This document shows, piece by piece, positions 1 through 14,307 of a DNA stretch of 64,000 bases. This DNA comes from Isoperla grammatica (taxonomy: Eukaryota > Arthropoda > Insecta > Plecoptera > Perlodidae). Made by a program: the position numbers and the translations under genes. The stretch lies in assembly GCA_945910005.1 (NCBI GenBank), contig OX246745.1, positions 40,293,419-40,357,418 of the forward strand, read 5' to 3'. Within the stretch, counting starts at the first letter, position 1, and every line of letters begins with the position of its first letter. The notes beneath the pieces were generated by a model, which saw only the letters and a program-made list of their open reading frames with translations, had not been told where the DNA came from and ran no database searches.

Positions 1-1406
1 ACTATGTCATATATCAGCGGTTCCGCCAGTTAGTGGACAACAGCAGTGGCGTGCAGACTATGTCATATATCAGCGGTTCCGCCAGTTAGTGGACAACAGC
101 AGTGGCGTGCAGACTATGTCATATATCAGCGGTTCCGCCAGGTAGTGGACAACAGCAGTGGCGTGCAGACTATGTCTTATATCAGCGGTTCCGCCAGTTA
201 GTGCACAACAGCAGTGGCGTGCAGACTATGTCTTATATCAGCGGTTCCGCCAGGTAGTGGACAACAGCAGTGGCGTGCAGACTATGTCTTATATCAGCGG
301 TTCCGCCAGGTAGTGGACAACAGCAGTGGCGTGCAGACTATGTCTTATATCAGCGGTTCCGCCAGGTAGTGGACAACAGCAGTGGCGTGCAGACTATGTC
401 TTACATCAGCGGTTCCGCCAGGTAGTGGACAACAGCAGTGGCGTGCAGACTATGTCTTATATCAGCGGTTCCGCCAGGTAGTGGACAACAGCAGTGGCGT
501 GCAGACTATGTCTTATATCAGCGGTTCCGCCAGGTAGTGGACAACAGCAGTGGCGTGCAGACTATGTCTTATATCAGCGGTTCCGCCAGTTAGTGGACAA
601 CAGCAGTGGCGTGCAGACTATGTCTTATATCAGCGGTTCCGCCAGGTAGTGGACAACAGCAGTGGCGTGCAGACTATATCTTATATCAGCGGTTCCGCCA
701 GGTAGTGGACAACAGCAGTGGCGTGCAGACTATATCTTATATCAGCGGTTCCGCCAGGTAGTGGACAACAGCAGTGGCGTGCAGACTATATCTTATATCA
801 GCGGTTCCGCCAGGTAGTGGACAACAGCAGTGGCGTGCAGACTATGTCTTATATCAGCGGTTCCGCCAGGTAGTGGACAACAGCAGTGGCGTGCAGACTA
901 TGTCTTATATCAGCGGTTCCGCCAGGTAGTGGACAACAGCAGTGGCGCGCAGACTATGTCTTATATAAGCGGTTCCGCCAGGTAGTGGACAACAGCAGTG
1001 GCGCGCAGACTATGTCTTATATCAGCGGTTCCGCCAGTTAGAGGACAACAGCAGTGGCGTGCAGACTATGTCTTACATCAGCGGTTCCGCCAGGTAGTGG
1101 ACAACAGCAGTGGCGTGCAGACTATGTCTTATATCAGCGGTTCCGCCAGGTAGTGGACAACAGCAGTGGCGTGCAGACTATGTCTTATATCAGCGGTTCC
1201 GCCAGGTAGTGGACAACAGCAGTGGCGTGCAGACTATGTCTTATATCAGCGGTTCCGCCAGGTAGTGGACAACAGCAGTGGCGTGCAGACTATGTCTTAT
1301 ATCAGCGGTTCCGCCAGGTAGTGGACAACAGCAGTGGCGTGCAGACTATGTCTTATATCAGCGGTTCCGCCAGGTAGTGGACAACAGCAGTGGCGCGCAG
1401 ACTATG
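1..1406. repeat. 56-bp minisatellite, about 25 copies, open at the left edge
   Basis: The unit is 56 bp, beginning actatgtcttatatcagcgg and ending with cagcagtggcgtgcag. About 25 head-to-tail copies run from base 1 to 1406, where the last unit breaks into unrelated GC-rich sequence. The array starts before the window. Units differ by single substitutions (ccaggtag or ccagttag, gtgcag or gcgcag, tgtctt or tatctt or tgtcat). The period is not a multiple of three, so open frames here are short and have no coding meaning. Confidence 0.97.
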
Positions 1407-2612
1407 GCTCGGAGAAGCGCCTGCGCCGGTGGAAATTGTCAGGGGGGCGGACGCGGGCAGATGCGTCCACCTACTCTTTGTTCGTGGACTTCTGTTTTGG
1501 AAAAATTATAATTAAATAGTCACTACGATGTTGAAGTACACTGCATAGCCAGTCTGTTGTCACTGTACTAATGTGCCTACTGCACTTTTCCCTACATCCT
1601 CCCTGTTACTTGATAAGTATATGCCTGCTTGATTGGCGGGGGTGTATAGGTAGATATGTATATTGAACAAGAAAAGATGATTTTTATTTCAGAAAACGAG
1701 AAACCGCAAGACGCCCATCTTAACCCCCCCCCCCCCCCACCCCCTCCCGCCTTCCCCCAGGGTTTTCATATAAGTCCCGCTATTATCTTAGGTTAGATCC
1801 CGCAATACAATGTTGCGACGTCTAATTTACAATATCAGATAGGCCTATCATCAGTCCACAACGAGCTCTGTTATGAACATCCAAATAGTTCTCGTGAATG
1901 CTCCAATTATTTTTTCTTTTTCCTGGTTTTTGCACTAAAAAAAACGTCGGGATTCCGGTATTGCATTCAGACCGGTATTTGTTTTCCTGAAACGCTCTGA
2001 ACGCACTCTAAAAGCCCAGAACGCACTTTAAAAGCCCGATTTAAAAAAATTTCGCCGGCGGCGCTATTGTTGGGTTCAATTATGCGGGCTTCTACCTTTT
2101 GTTTTACCCTACTTAAGGCCAAGTTTTCTCACTAGCAGCGCTGCCGTCAGCCTCAAACCCAAAACCCAATAAACCCAATAAACCAAGGTTACAGTTGAAA
2201 CGGTTGCACAAAGAACCGCAGAGCGCCACCAGTCAGCCAGTCACGCAAACTACTCTCGCGCCGCATCCGATCTCATCCCACAAACTGAACTATGTACTCA
2301 AATCAAAATTGTTAAACAAAGTGGTGCGCAAGAATGCTGTACTATTATGTGAACAAATTTAAAATGAGTATTATCTTTATTATACTAACCATATTAGTAT
2401 ACTTAAAAAATACATCAAAATCTGGGACCACATTTTAAAAAAATCATAACGGTAAAATTAATAATTAACAGAAAGTTACGATACTTTGTCCATAGATTAA
2501 TGAAACGTTGATTAATCTGGTAAAATATAAGAATAAGCCGATTAATTGATTTCTTTGTAACTTTAGGGCGGGAATGCGAATATTAAAGGACCGGTACGCC
2601 AGTATATGGGGT
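1407..2612. other. No gene seen; AT-rich spacer with a C15 tract
   Basis: No coding signal or recognisable element. It begins with a short GC-rich stretch (1407-1480) just after the minisatellite and has a run of 15 C at 1724-1738. Confidence 0.6.
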
Positions 2613-2640
2613 TATATATATATATATATATATATATATT
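2613..2640. repeat. (TA)14 microsatellite
   Basis: An uninterrupted TA dinucleotide run followed by a short T run. Confidence 0.95.
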
Positions 2641-3380
2641 TTTTTCAGTACCTTGTAAACCTATCCGTACAACTGACCATAATAAGCGAAATTTTACTTC
2701 CAACAAGACATTGCTTGAATGGCCTTAGTTCGTTCCTTTAGTCCAATACCTCTTTTTATGATTTTAATTGTATGTTGTAAGGTGTTTATGCATTCTGTGC
2801 ACTGTCGGTGAGGATAAAATTCAAGTGTATTATTATTAATATGTGATTCTATTTCTGGTCTTGCATTCCAATTGCTTTAATGTGCAACAATAATGTTTTA
2901 TATACATGCTTCCGTATACAAGCATTAATAAAATACAATAAATGTGGTTATTGAGCCGTCAGTGTGCCACAGTGACAGGTAATGCCCCGTATGAGCTGTT
3001 TCCTGCCCAACAGCCATCTAAACAGAGCCATCAATCCATACTGCCATGACATAGCACGCAACGGCTACTAACTCTTTCGTTTAGGCTTTGATGTGGCCAA
3101 ACCAAACACCATTACCATTATTGAGAATATAACTGACACTTTATTACAGTAACAACTCACTCTATGCCATAGTTTATTCATAGTAATCAAACAACTGTCC
3201 AAACAAAAGTAATCTTTTTAACACTCGGTCAACATACGTTGGAATTACTTTACCTAATGCAAAACATGACCCAGCAAAAAATGTTGGATTAAGAGAATTC
3301 GAGTTTGTTAAGACGGTTTGGAAGTTCCTTGGAGAGTCCTTCAGAGTAGATGCTGGTCGGGGTTGTGTCAAACACTTATC
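2641..3380. other. No gene seen
   Basis: AT-rich sequence with no convincing exon, RNA gene or element end. It is followed directly by the first copy of the dispersed repeat at 3381. Confidence 0.6.
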
Positions 3381-4162
3381 AAACGAGCGTAGCGGGCGTC
3401 TCCATTCTACTCTTATGGCACTCATTATGTTTGTTTCTTGTTTTTGTATGTCTCGCGACAGCGGTCGAACGGAGAGTCCGATCAAGCTGAAATTTAGACC
3501 ATACACAATCCACATCGAAATGTGGATTTCAAGTGTAAAGTTTTGTGGCCAAATTGTTCGAGAAGCTACAAAGTAACACTGCAGTTACTACAAAATATTT
3601 TCTGATACAAACTGGCGGCAAAATGTGAGATAGAGATATAATGGTAAATTTTCGTCCGGTCACGAATATACTAATTTCAACGCGATCCAAAGAGCGTTGT
3701 AGGTAAAAATTACAATTGTTTTGCTGAATTGTATTGAAGTAACTATGATAACGAAAGATCCAAGCTATAAGCTATATGGACAAGCAATCCTTTTTTGAAC
3801 AATGGCAGGAAATATATAATAACTACAGGACGTGACGATAACAATTCTAATCTTCCCACATTTTTGTTTCGAATGCTGCTGATTGTTGTTTTCTGAACAA
3901 AAATGAGCATTCTTATATAAATTTTATAAATTGATATTCAGAAGTTTATCTCCCCAAATATTATTTTTGTAAAATTATATGAAACTTGATGATGATACTA
4001 GTGTGTTCAGTATAACGACGCTGGAGCAACAAGGCCGTTTGCGACACTTATCTTGTATCTCACATATTGAACAATAACGATAGCTTTGAGGACTTTTCGC
4101 CAGAAAGTTCGTGAACATGGAAGCGCTCGCTTATCACCGCGTCAAACACAGCGTTTTCCTAG
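3381..4162 (+). repeat. Dispersed repeat family (FR1), copy A, near full length
   Basis: Starts with cgagcgtagcgggcgtctcc and ends with caaacacagcgttttcctag. The same order of blocks occurs at 44304-45030 and, reversed, at 4667-5545: cgacagcggtcgaacggagagtcc, then a latin-square of AT-rich text containing cacgaatatactaattt, then cttttcgccagaaagttcgt. Copies are clearly diverged (many substitutions and small indels), so this is an old family. No terminal inverted repeats or coding sequence seen; the class is unknown. Confidence 0.8.
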
Positions 4163-4231
4163 TTAGTAAGACAGGAAACTCTGAGGATTTAGCGTTAAAA
4201 ATGCGGCGCCATGAAAACAGCGCTGCGCAGC

Positions 4232-4313
4232 GCTACAGACATTAAAACAAACAAAAAATCAACAGAACGAAGTCCACAAAGGTCTAATGAAGACGCTCGC
4301 TTCGCTCGCTTAG
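4232..4313 (-). repeat. Dispersed repeat FR1, fragment B1 (5' end only)
   Basis: The reverse complement of this stretch matches the first 80 or so bases of copy D at 44304, including gaagcgagcgtct and the ctttgtgg/cttcgttctg block. It stops abruptly and abuts the 3' end of fragment B2 in the same orientation. Confidence 0.65.
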
Positions 4314-4666
4314 CTAGGAAAACGCGTCTGTTTGACGCGATGATAAGCGAGCGCGTCCAAATCAACGAACTTTCTGGCGAAAAGTTTTTGAAGGTAATAA
4401 AAACAACAATTGACAATAATTCAAGAATGCGTATTGCAAACATTTTTCCTAATTTCCATATAGCTATTATACTTCCCAACATTGTTGGACGTCGTGCAGT
4501 GTGCGTTGCTTAGATTTATCGGTGTCATTTGGTCTAGTGTTTTCGCCGCGGTCCGCCACCGTTACTAACCCTTATTGACAGCAATATAAATATAATTTCT
4601 GCCTCAAATACGTATCAGATCACGTTTAAATTAGTATATTCGTGACCGGACATAAAATTTATAATA
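4314..4666 (-). repeat. Dispersed repeat FR1, fragment B2 (3' half)
   Basis: In reverse orientation this begins with the family 3' end (ctaggaaaacgcgtctg on the + strand) and runs through aactttctggcgaaaag to cgtgaccgga. It is closely related to the left part of copy C, which follows immediately. Together they look like a partial tandem duplication of the element's 3' half. Confidence 0.7.
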
Positions 4667-5545
4667 CTAGGAAAACGCTCTGTATGACGCGTTGATAAGC
4701 GAGCGCGTCCATATCTACGAACTTTCTGGCGAAAAGTTTTCTAAACTAATAAAATCATCAATTGACAATAATTCAAGAATGCGCATCGCAAGCATTTTTC
4801 GAATTTCCATAGCAATTATACTTTCCGTCATTGTTGAATGCAGTGCAGTGTTCGTTGCTAAGATTTTCGTTGTCATGTTTTCAACACGGTCCGCCACCGT
4901 CACTAACACTTAGGTTGGAATTCACAGTCGGCCCCTACACCTAGTGGCGCCCATTGTTACCAAGTAACAGTTGTTTCCATGTTATTTCCCATAAACAAAA
5001 CAAATCCATAGCAACAATGGGTGCCCCTAGGTGTAGGGGCCGACTATGAATTCCAACCTTAGACTATTGAACGACATAGAAATGTAATTTCTGCCTCTAA
5101 TCCGTATCTGATCGCGTTTATATAAGTATATTTGTGACTGGAAAACATTTACTATAATATTGCCACCTCAGATTTTGCTGTTACTGTGTTTTAGAAAAAT
5201 ATTTTCGAGAAACTTTTGTGTAACTTTGCAAATACTTATCGGATCGCCATAAAATTAACATATTCGTGACCGGAAAAATCTTTAGAAAAATATAGCTACC
5301 TCACATTTTGCCGCCATTTTGGTTCAGAAAAAAAATTCTAGTAACTATTGTGTAACATTTTATAACTTTTCGAACAATTTTGCCAGAAAACTATACACCT
5401 TCAATCCACATCGAGGCTTGTGGATGGTCCGAATTTTAACTTGATCGGACTTTCCGTTCGACCGCTATCGACGGACATAAAAACAAAACAAAAAACAGAA
5501 AGAAGTGCCAGAAAGTTCTAATGGAGACGCTTGCTTCGCTCGCTT
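4667..5545 (-). repeat. Dispersed repeat FR1, copy C, interrupted by a MITE
   Basis: A near full-length reverse copy from ctaggaaaacgctctg (3' end) to ttgcttcgctcgctt (5' end). It contains the family block tttccgttcgaccgctatcg near 5450-5470. It is split at 4910-5061 by a 146-bp palindromic element with a TTA duplication. Removing that element restores the alignment with copies B2 and D. Confidence 0.8.
4913..5058. mobile_element. 146-bp PIF/Harbinger-like MITE with TTA target duplication
   Basis: The ends are long inverted repeats: left ggttggaattcacagtcggc, right (reverse complement) ggttggaattcatagtcggc. The match continues through cccctacaccta(g)...ggcgcccattgtt. The element is bordered on both sides by TTA (4910-4912 and 5059-5061). 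A 3-bp TTA/TAA duplication with long TIRs is typical of PIF/Harbinger-derived MITEs. It has no coding capacity. The homologous positions near 4573 and 44775-44795 lack the insert, which confirms a discrete insertion. Confidence 0.88.
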
Positions 5546-5636
5546 AATTAATTATCCTCCTTTGTACATCAATTTTAAGACATCACGGTCTGACCAGCTT
5601 TAATCCCGCCATAAATATACAGACCAATCAATGAAT

Positions 5637-5658
5637 CCCCCCCCCCCCCCCCCCCCCC
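5637..5658. repeat. C22 homopolymer
   Basis: A run of 22 C on the + strand. Confidence 0.9.
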
Positions 5659-6275
5659 TACAACCCATCACTCTTGACGCACCAACGGGATAGGCCCGTC
5701 AACGTTGACCTTTCCACACAAACCATTAATCAAATTAAACATGAAAACTAAGTGAAGTAGTAGTGGCGCTGCCAGATGATCCTCCGCGCGGTCATTTCCG
5801 GTACCGCACACTTCCGGTCATAGGTCCTAAACTACCCGAGTTGTTTGTTGTGATAAAACCTGACAAGAAATCAATTATTTCGTTTACTTCCCACATTTAG
5901 TGACACATGCGATGACATTGCTTCGTTAAAATACTGTGAGTGTCCCGGATCCAATGCACAGCTTCGCTATATTGACAGCGCGACAACATGCATCGCCCAT
6001 TAGGCCACTACGCATTGTCAACTACACCGCAATAATACAGTAACGCACAATCATCTACACTATTGATTTTTAGTTCCCACCTCTAAAACCGTACACAAGT
6101 GGATTGTTGTACGATTCTACATTCCACAGAGACTGTCATTCTACACGTTGTATTCATCAACATAGCCTCTTTATCTTTCTACACAGTCTGTTTATATTGC
6201 ACATGATACCTTTCTTTCTATACTAATGACTGTTGAGCGATCATCTACACAAACTATAATTCTGTAAAACACTAT
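5659..6275. other. No gene seen
   Basis: Unique-looking sequence without a recognisable gene. From about 6110 it has diverged versions of motifs of the next minisatellite (cattctacac, ctttctacac), so the array may have grown out of this stretch. Confidence 0.5.
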
Positions 6276-6937
6276 GCACAGTATCTTTCTACGCCGATAC
6301 TGATCTACCCAGAGCATGGCTTATTGTACACTGCATATACGAGCACAGTCTCATTCTACACCCAGTACTGATCTACCCAGAGCATGGCTTATTGTACACT
6401 GCATATACGAGCACAGTCTCATTCTACACCGATACTGATCTACCCAGAGCATGGCTTATTCTACACTGCATATACGTGCACAGTCTCATTCTACACCGAT
6501 ACTGATCTACCCAGAGCATGGCTTATTCTACACTGCATATACGTGCACAGTCTCATTCTTCACCCAGTACTGATCTACCCAGAGCATGGCTTATTCTACA
6601 CTGCATATACGTGCACAGTCTCATTCTACACCCAGTACTGATCTACCCAGAGCATGGCTTATTGTACACTGCATATACGAGCACAGTCTCATTCTACACC
6701 CAGTAGTGATCTACCCAGAGCATGGCTTATTGTACACTGCATATACGAGCACAGTCTCATTCTACACCCAGTACTGATCTACCCAGAGCATGGCTTATTG
6801 TACACTGCATATACGAGCACAGTCTCATTCTACACCCAGTACTGATCTACCCAGAGCATGGCTTATTGTACACTGCATATACGAGCACAGTCTCATTTTA
6901 CACCCAGTACTGATCTACCCAGGCCATGGCTTATGCT
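6276..6937. repeat. 68-bp minisatellite, about 10 copies
   Basis: The unit reads ctgatctacccagagcatgg, cttattgtacactgcatata, cgagcacagtctcattctac, acccagta. The first units are a few bases shorter (ccgata instead of cccagta). Common variants are attgtac/attctac and acgagc/acgtgc. The last unit is degenerate (aggccatggcttatgctaga). Confidence 0.95.
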
Positions 6938-8348
6938 AGACTGACTGTTTATTAGAAGAGATTTATCTAATTTCAGTCTCAAGTGTTTTTTATTCAGGTA
7001 CCACTGGTTTTTTAATTTCTGGATTTCACATATTACAAATCAAATATAAATAACAGTACATTTTTTTTTAAATGTTGATCAATACCTATACTGACAGAAG
7101 TTAGTCTTGTGACTCAGTGGGTATAATATCTGGTGTGCGCAATACTGAATAATGAATATATTTAACTAAGTGTTAACTAAAAAACTAGACTATAGCTATG
7201 CATTAATAAATAACTAGTAGGGCCTAAGATTTTGTAGGCTGACGAGACGATATTGAGGACTATGATTAATTCCTTAATATTTTAATTGATGCACATTCAG
7301 TGATTAAATTGCAAATATTCGTTACTGGCTTTTGTTGGTCTTCAAAGGCTATCGTTATAAACACGCGTTGATCTAAACAACCATCAAGGAAAACATGGTC
7401 CACTGAAAGCTGGCTAATTAATTAGTGTGGGAATATCCTTGAGCTGATGCTCGCTTAATTGACGCTGACACCATCGCTAAATCCTGAAACAAACCAACAC
7501 TATCTTCTCTCTGCTAAGTTTTTGTTTTTCTCAAATTGAAGGTAGCTCGAGCGATATCCAATACCTGTTCTATAAACTCAGATTGTTAATTCTTAAAACT
7601 TGCGATTGATTTTAATATTGATGTGCTATCTCTTTTTCCGTGCCAAAACTATGTGTAAACGACTAAAAGTGTTTTAATATGAAGTTATAAAAAATTACTT
7701 TATGGAATATTTGCTAATTTAGGGATACAAATAACTATTTCCAATTGATTTTTGAACCGTAACTTTTAAAATCGGTTGAGTCCTGTTTGTGTTATATTTA
7801 GTTTTAGTTTTTTGTGACTGTTTTCAATACAATACTATTTTTTTTTTGTAAAACATTGTATTTTGTTAAATGCATTTTAGAATAAGTGCAATTCTGCAAA
7901 GTGTTTGACGTTGTATAGCTCCAATGATGTCACGAAATACGAGGATTTAAAAGAAAGTATCTGAAAAGAGTCTTTTCTTGACTTTAGTGAACCCAAGTCC
8001 TATTGTGGATTCTTTATCGATTGATGAACTGTTGAGCTACCAAAACAGTGTCCTCTTATGTGTAGGCTATGCTCTTCAACTGTAGGTTTCACTCCAAAGC
8101 CTGTAGCCTCTAAGGCAAATTCACGAGTTTTAGTAATTTCATGAGAACGAAACAATATTTAAAAAAATGATTTATGCATTGATGTGATTTCGTAAAAAGT
8201 GCATTCAAAAAGTTGAAATTGTTATCGTTATGGTTGTTGGGAAGTAATATTGGATTTCCTATTCAGTTATAAAACTGTATATCTAATGGAGAACAATAAA
8301 TACAACTATACTTATACACTGTAACTATACTAGTAACAATGAAAATTA
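6938..8348. other. No gene seen; AT-rich
   Basis: About 1.4 kb of AT-rich DNA with no open frame or splice pattern that I can support, and no element ends that I recognise. Confidence 0.6.
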
Positions 8349-8349
8349 A

Positions 8350-8443
<94 letters not shown>

Positions 8444-8486
8444 TAATAATAATAATAATAATGACAATAATAATAATAATAATAAA
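8349..8486. repeat. (AAT)n microsatellite
   Basis: About 45 AAT triplets with a few interruptions, then a more degenerate AT-rich tail up to about 8550. Confidence 0.95.
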
Positions 8487-8591
8487 AATAAATTATAATT
8501 AATACATAAGTACTAAGTAATAATAAAAATAAAAAAAGTAAATAAAGTGAGCAGTGTTTTATGGATGTCCGTGTTAGTGTGCAGTGTGGTG

Positions 8592-8721
8592 TGACGTCAC
8601 GTCGGTCACGTGAGAAGGGAAAGGGACCTGTTGGTGCTGCGCGCGTCAGACCGTCAGTTCATGTTCAGTGCTTGACTGCTTGTTGCAGAGACTCGGTGCG
8701 GTGGGAAATATCTCGGCAAAC
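8592..8721 (+). promoter_or_regulatory. Possible promoter and non-coding leader exon
   Basis: This island is much more GC-rich than its AT-rich surroundings. It has a perfect CRE-type TGACGTCA (8592-8599), a CACGTG E-box (8607-8612) and an initiator-like TCAGTTC near 8654. The last bases, ctcggcaaac, are followed by a strong splice donor gtgagt at 8722. A leader exon is needed by the tetraspanin gene, because its first coding exon at 47096 begins with a splice acceptor, but the distance would be over 38 kb. That assignment is inference; the promoter could serve another gene or be fortuitous. Confidence 0.35.
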
Positions 8722-8829
8722 GTGAGTACACTCTTACACCTACACAATCATTAGACACAACACATAGTTGCTAATTTATCACTTTTAAAGTAGTTAAAAT
8801 TATAATAACAATGATAATAGTAATATTAA

Positions 8830-10995
<2,166 letters not shown>

Positions 10996-11108
10996 TAAGG
11001 GTACTAGATCAACAGTTGGCCCCGGTGCCATTTCGATTCCCGGTCGGGGCAAAACATTCAAAAAATTGTCATGACTCACAACAATGTCCAAACCTGCTTA
11101 AAACCTGT

Positions 11109-11109
<1 letters not shown>
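10996..11109 (+). mobile_element. tRNA-derived SINE fragment with AAT tail
   Basis: It contains an RNA polymerase III B-box-like segment (ttcgattcccggtcgggg, about 11029-11047) and then a short body ending in aaacctgtgt, directly followed by (AAT)n. The SINE at 21316 ends in the similar tttcctgtga before its AAT tail. The 5' end is not defined. Confidence 0.5.
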
Positions 11110-11382
<273 letters not shown>

Positions 11383-11420
11383 TATCATAACAAGTACTAG
11401 AATAAGACAGAAACGACTGA

Positions 11421-11510
11421 AGTTGAACAAGGTACCTCATGGAAATACTTGACATTACATCTGTATTGTCCGTATAACATGTAAACACCGGCTTTGACCG
11501 AGATTGATGA
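11421..11510 (+). mobile_element. LINE 3'-UTR fragment, first copy
   Basis: It matches the 3'-UTR of the LINE seen at 42010-42095. Shared text includes catggaaatacttgaca, gtccgtataacatg and ttgaccgagattg. It is diverged by several substitutions and lacks an AAT tail of its own. Confidence 0.75.
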
Positions 11511-11540
11511 CTGTTTAAACTAGTAACATGTGTTTGGTGA

Positions 11541-11662
11541 GGTTAAATAAGGTAGACACATGGAAATACTTGACATTACGTCCGTATAACATGTTAACGC
11601 CGGTTTTGACCGAGATTGTATGATTGTGATACATTCAATAAAATAATAATAATAATAATAAC
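11541..11662 (+). mobile_element. LINE 3'-UTR fragment, second copy with AAT tail
   Basis: It repeats the same LINE 3'-UTR as the preceding fragment (aataaggtagacacatgg, gccggttttgaccgag) and continues into the terminal aataaaataataat, as in the longer LINE copies. It fits a short 5'-truncated insertion ending in the family's AAT tail. Confidence 0.8.
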
Positions 11663-12284
11663 AACAAACAGTAATGAAATTAATACATTCTACAGGTTCA
11701 AATTCAATTCTATTTTAATTTGCTTCTTAGTCCAGGTTCAACCCTGTATCTACTTGATCGTTGAAACATTGGCGATCTGGTGGAACGAAGTGAAAACATT
11801 ATAAGAATCACATGTGTAATGTTTGTAGTTTGTACTAATATAGATCCACTACTTTATCTCGTTATAATTGTGATGTCTTCTTCAAAGAACGAGACAAATA
11901 TGCGATGGACACATTTGTGTGTTTAACCCGCCCTAAACATTTGAGGACCCCCCCCCCCCCCCTGCATCTGATGGGGAGAGGGGGAAGACGGGGAAAGGGG
12001 GAAGATACAAATTTAGGTATTTTATTTAACCGATTGAGTTTTTATCGTTTTGTAGTATTGTTGCACCTTCCTCAGCACCATTTATAGCCATGGCCTGATA
12101 ACAACAACCTCGCTCACTATTGTTCGTTCCTCAGGTATCCCCACATTCCATCACCTATCGTACACCATATCGCTATAAAACACATACTATTGTGTCTTAT
12201 CACTAACTTTTTTATTTTTCTAATTATAAATTCAATTACATTATTTTTAACGACGCATTGTTGTTTACCATAACGTATGGATTG
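11663..12284. other. No gene seen
   Basis: AT-rich spacer. It contains a C15 run near 11948-11962 followed by a G-rich stretch to about 12003, and nothing recognisable as coding. Confidence 0.6.
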
Positions 12285-12549
12285 CTGGGCCCGGATTCAC
12301 AAGTGGTCCTAAGTCTTTTTTTGGTCTTCAGATCGGCTTAACTTTGAACCAACCTCTTGTGAATCCAGGCCGATGTCTGAGAACGAATTGTAATACGTAT
12401 TATTGGATAGTTGATTGCGTCCTTGATCCGACCATGTATTTATTAGTAGCTTCTTCATGTGACATGGGCCTGGTTCAAAGTAAGGCTTAGGCCGGTCTTA
12501 GATTGAAGACCAAAAAAATACTTGGTACCTGTTGTGAATCTGGGCCCAG
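12285..12549. mobile_element. 265-bp MITE with roughly 80-bp inverted ends
   Basis: The left end ctgggcccggattcacaa pairs with the right end (reverse complement ctgggcccagattcacaa). The pairing continues with a few mismatches through ttttttggtcttc and ctttgaacca. No clear target duplication. The left arm has an inner copy of the end (cttgtgaatccaggcc, near 12356). Confidence 0.78.
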
Positions 12550-12882
12550 GTTTCTTGTTGCTAATTGACCTAAAATGTCTGTATTCTGTGATTGTTCTAG
12601 TTATCTATGTACATTTAAAATATTCTGACTAGTATGTAATAATTACGTTTGATTAGGAGTTGGCTCACCGTATCCTGGCAGTTGTTGCTATGAAGCAACG
12701 TGTTGCTGTTGTTTGTATAGAAAGTAGCGCCCTTCATTGTTCAGCTGGACTCGGCAGCTTTCCTAGTTGTAACAAGGAGCATCATTTTAGTTACACACTG
12801 CCGAAACGGGTTTCTCTATTTTTAACGATACTAGTTAGTAGTTTTGTTACTCACTGGATGTTTTACTAATTGTTGTAAATCT
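12550..12882. other. No gene seen
   Basis: A 69-codon open frame exists here, but nothing in it resembles a known domain and no splice context supports it. Confidence 0.5.
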
Positions 12883-14074
12883 GAATTGACGAGTGGTGAT
12901 TTACCCGCCCCCTGACGTCACGAAGCAACGTGGCGCCCATAGCTGGGACAAATTCGCTGACAGTTACGCTTTCACGCGCTTAATGTACGACACTTATCTC
13001 GTTCCAGCTGTTATAATATTCATTTTTCAGATATAGCCTATAGGAAAGCATATTTAGCTCACATATTATTGGTCAATATAAAGGTTATTTCAAAATTATA
13101 GACCCAGTAGTTAACTTGTTATAACAATTTGCGCATCAAGAGCATCAAATGAGCAAGGTGTTTTGTTTTTTACTTCAATTGGCGAAAAACTAATGATTGG
13201 ATTTTGACGAGAGTTTCTTAAGAATGTGTACCAATAATGTGAGACAGTAAGCAAATAAACTTTCTAGATAGAAAATGCCCAGAACGACGAAAATTCATAG
13301 CATGCAATATACGAGGTGTAGAGGTTGTGCCTCAAAAGTAGCGGTTTGGGCCGTGAAACTACTCACCTTGCATATTAGTGCATGCTATGCATTTTCGTTC
13401 TGGGCATTTTCTATCTTCAAAGTTTATTTGCTAATTGTCTCACATTATTGGTACACATTCTTAAGAAACCCTCGTCAAAATCCGATCATTACTTTTTCGC
13501 CAATTGAAGTTGAAAAAACAAAACACACCTTGCTCATTTGATCCTCTTCAATGCGTCTATAATTTTAAAATAATCTTTAAATTGACCACTAATATGTGAG
13601 CTAAATATGCTTTCCTATAGGTTATATCTAAAAAATGAATATTATAACAGCTAGAACGAGATAAGTGTAGGTGAAACTATCGTTCCTACTTCTTACTTTA
13701 ATAATATAATTATGGTATTTCTTTTTATGATTCATTTCTTTCCATTGACTGTCTGTAATGTATAAATATTATTTTAATTACTTTATCAGCTCAAATTCAA
13801 GGATTTTTTTTCCTTACGCGAGCTTCCCATAGCAAGGTTTTCAGTTTGTTGCATGTATACATTATGTTTATATTTTGTTCTCTTATGTTTCATTAATGTT
13901 TATTGTTTGTATATACCGTGGTGGAACTATGTTTATTATTTATGGGAATAAAATGATCTAAAATTGAATTGATGTGTTTTGCGTGGATCCGTCCGGACAG
14001 TAGGGACTTTTCCCAACTGCGAGTCACGTGACACAGTACTCGGCGCAAGCTCCGCCATCACCACTCGTCAATTC
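12883..14074. mobile_element. Foldback element, about 1.2 kb, with long inverted arms
   Basis: The outer ends are perfect 18-bp inverted repeats (gaattgacgagtggtgat at 12883-12900, its complement at 14057-14074). Inner arms of about 330 bp pair from 12990 (acacttatctcgttccagct) to about 13320 against about 13365 to 13669. The pairing includes the blocks agcatatttagctcacatat and gaaaatgcccagaacga. The right arm has an extra unpaired stretch at about 13690-13980. No transposase frame is present, so it is non-autonomous. Confidence 0.78.
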
Positions 14075-14125
14075 TTTGCAATCGCTGAATATCTGGTCAT
14101 ATTTGCAACATTTTCGTCCCAACTA

Positions 14126-14290
14126 AAATGCAATCTTGTGAATGCTGACATCATTGATGAGTGAGTCGCAGCCAATCAGCGGGTGGCTTTGTCAAATATT
14201 GACATTTGGTTGGCCCATGCCTCACTCATCTATGACTTCACTTCAGTCAGTATCCACAAGATTGCTGAGGAACGACTTTACACCATTTCA
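14126..14290. repeat. Small inverted repeat, related to a copy at 61000-61250
   Basis: caatcttgtgaatgctgac near 14131 pairs with the right-hand cagtatccacaagattg. The inner part shares blocks with 61000-61250: gatgagtgag, the ccaatcagcgggtggc block and the tggttggcc block. It is a dispersed repeat of unknown class. Confidence 0.6.
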
Positions 14291-14307
14291 CTTATTATTA
14301 TATGTAA

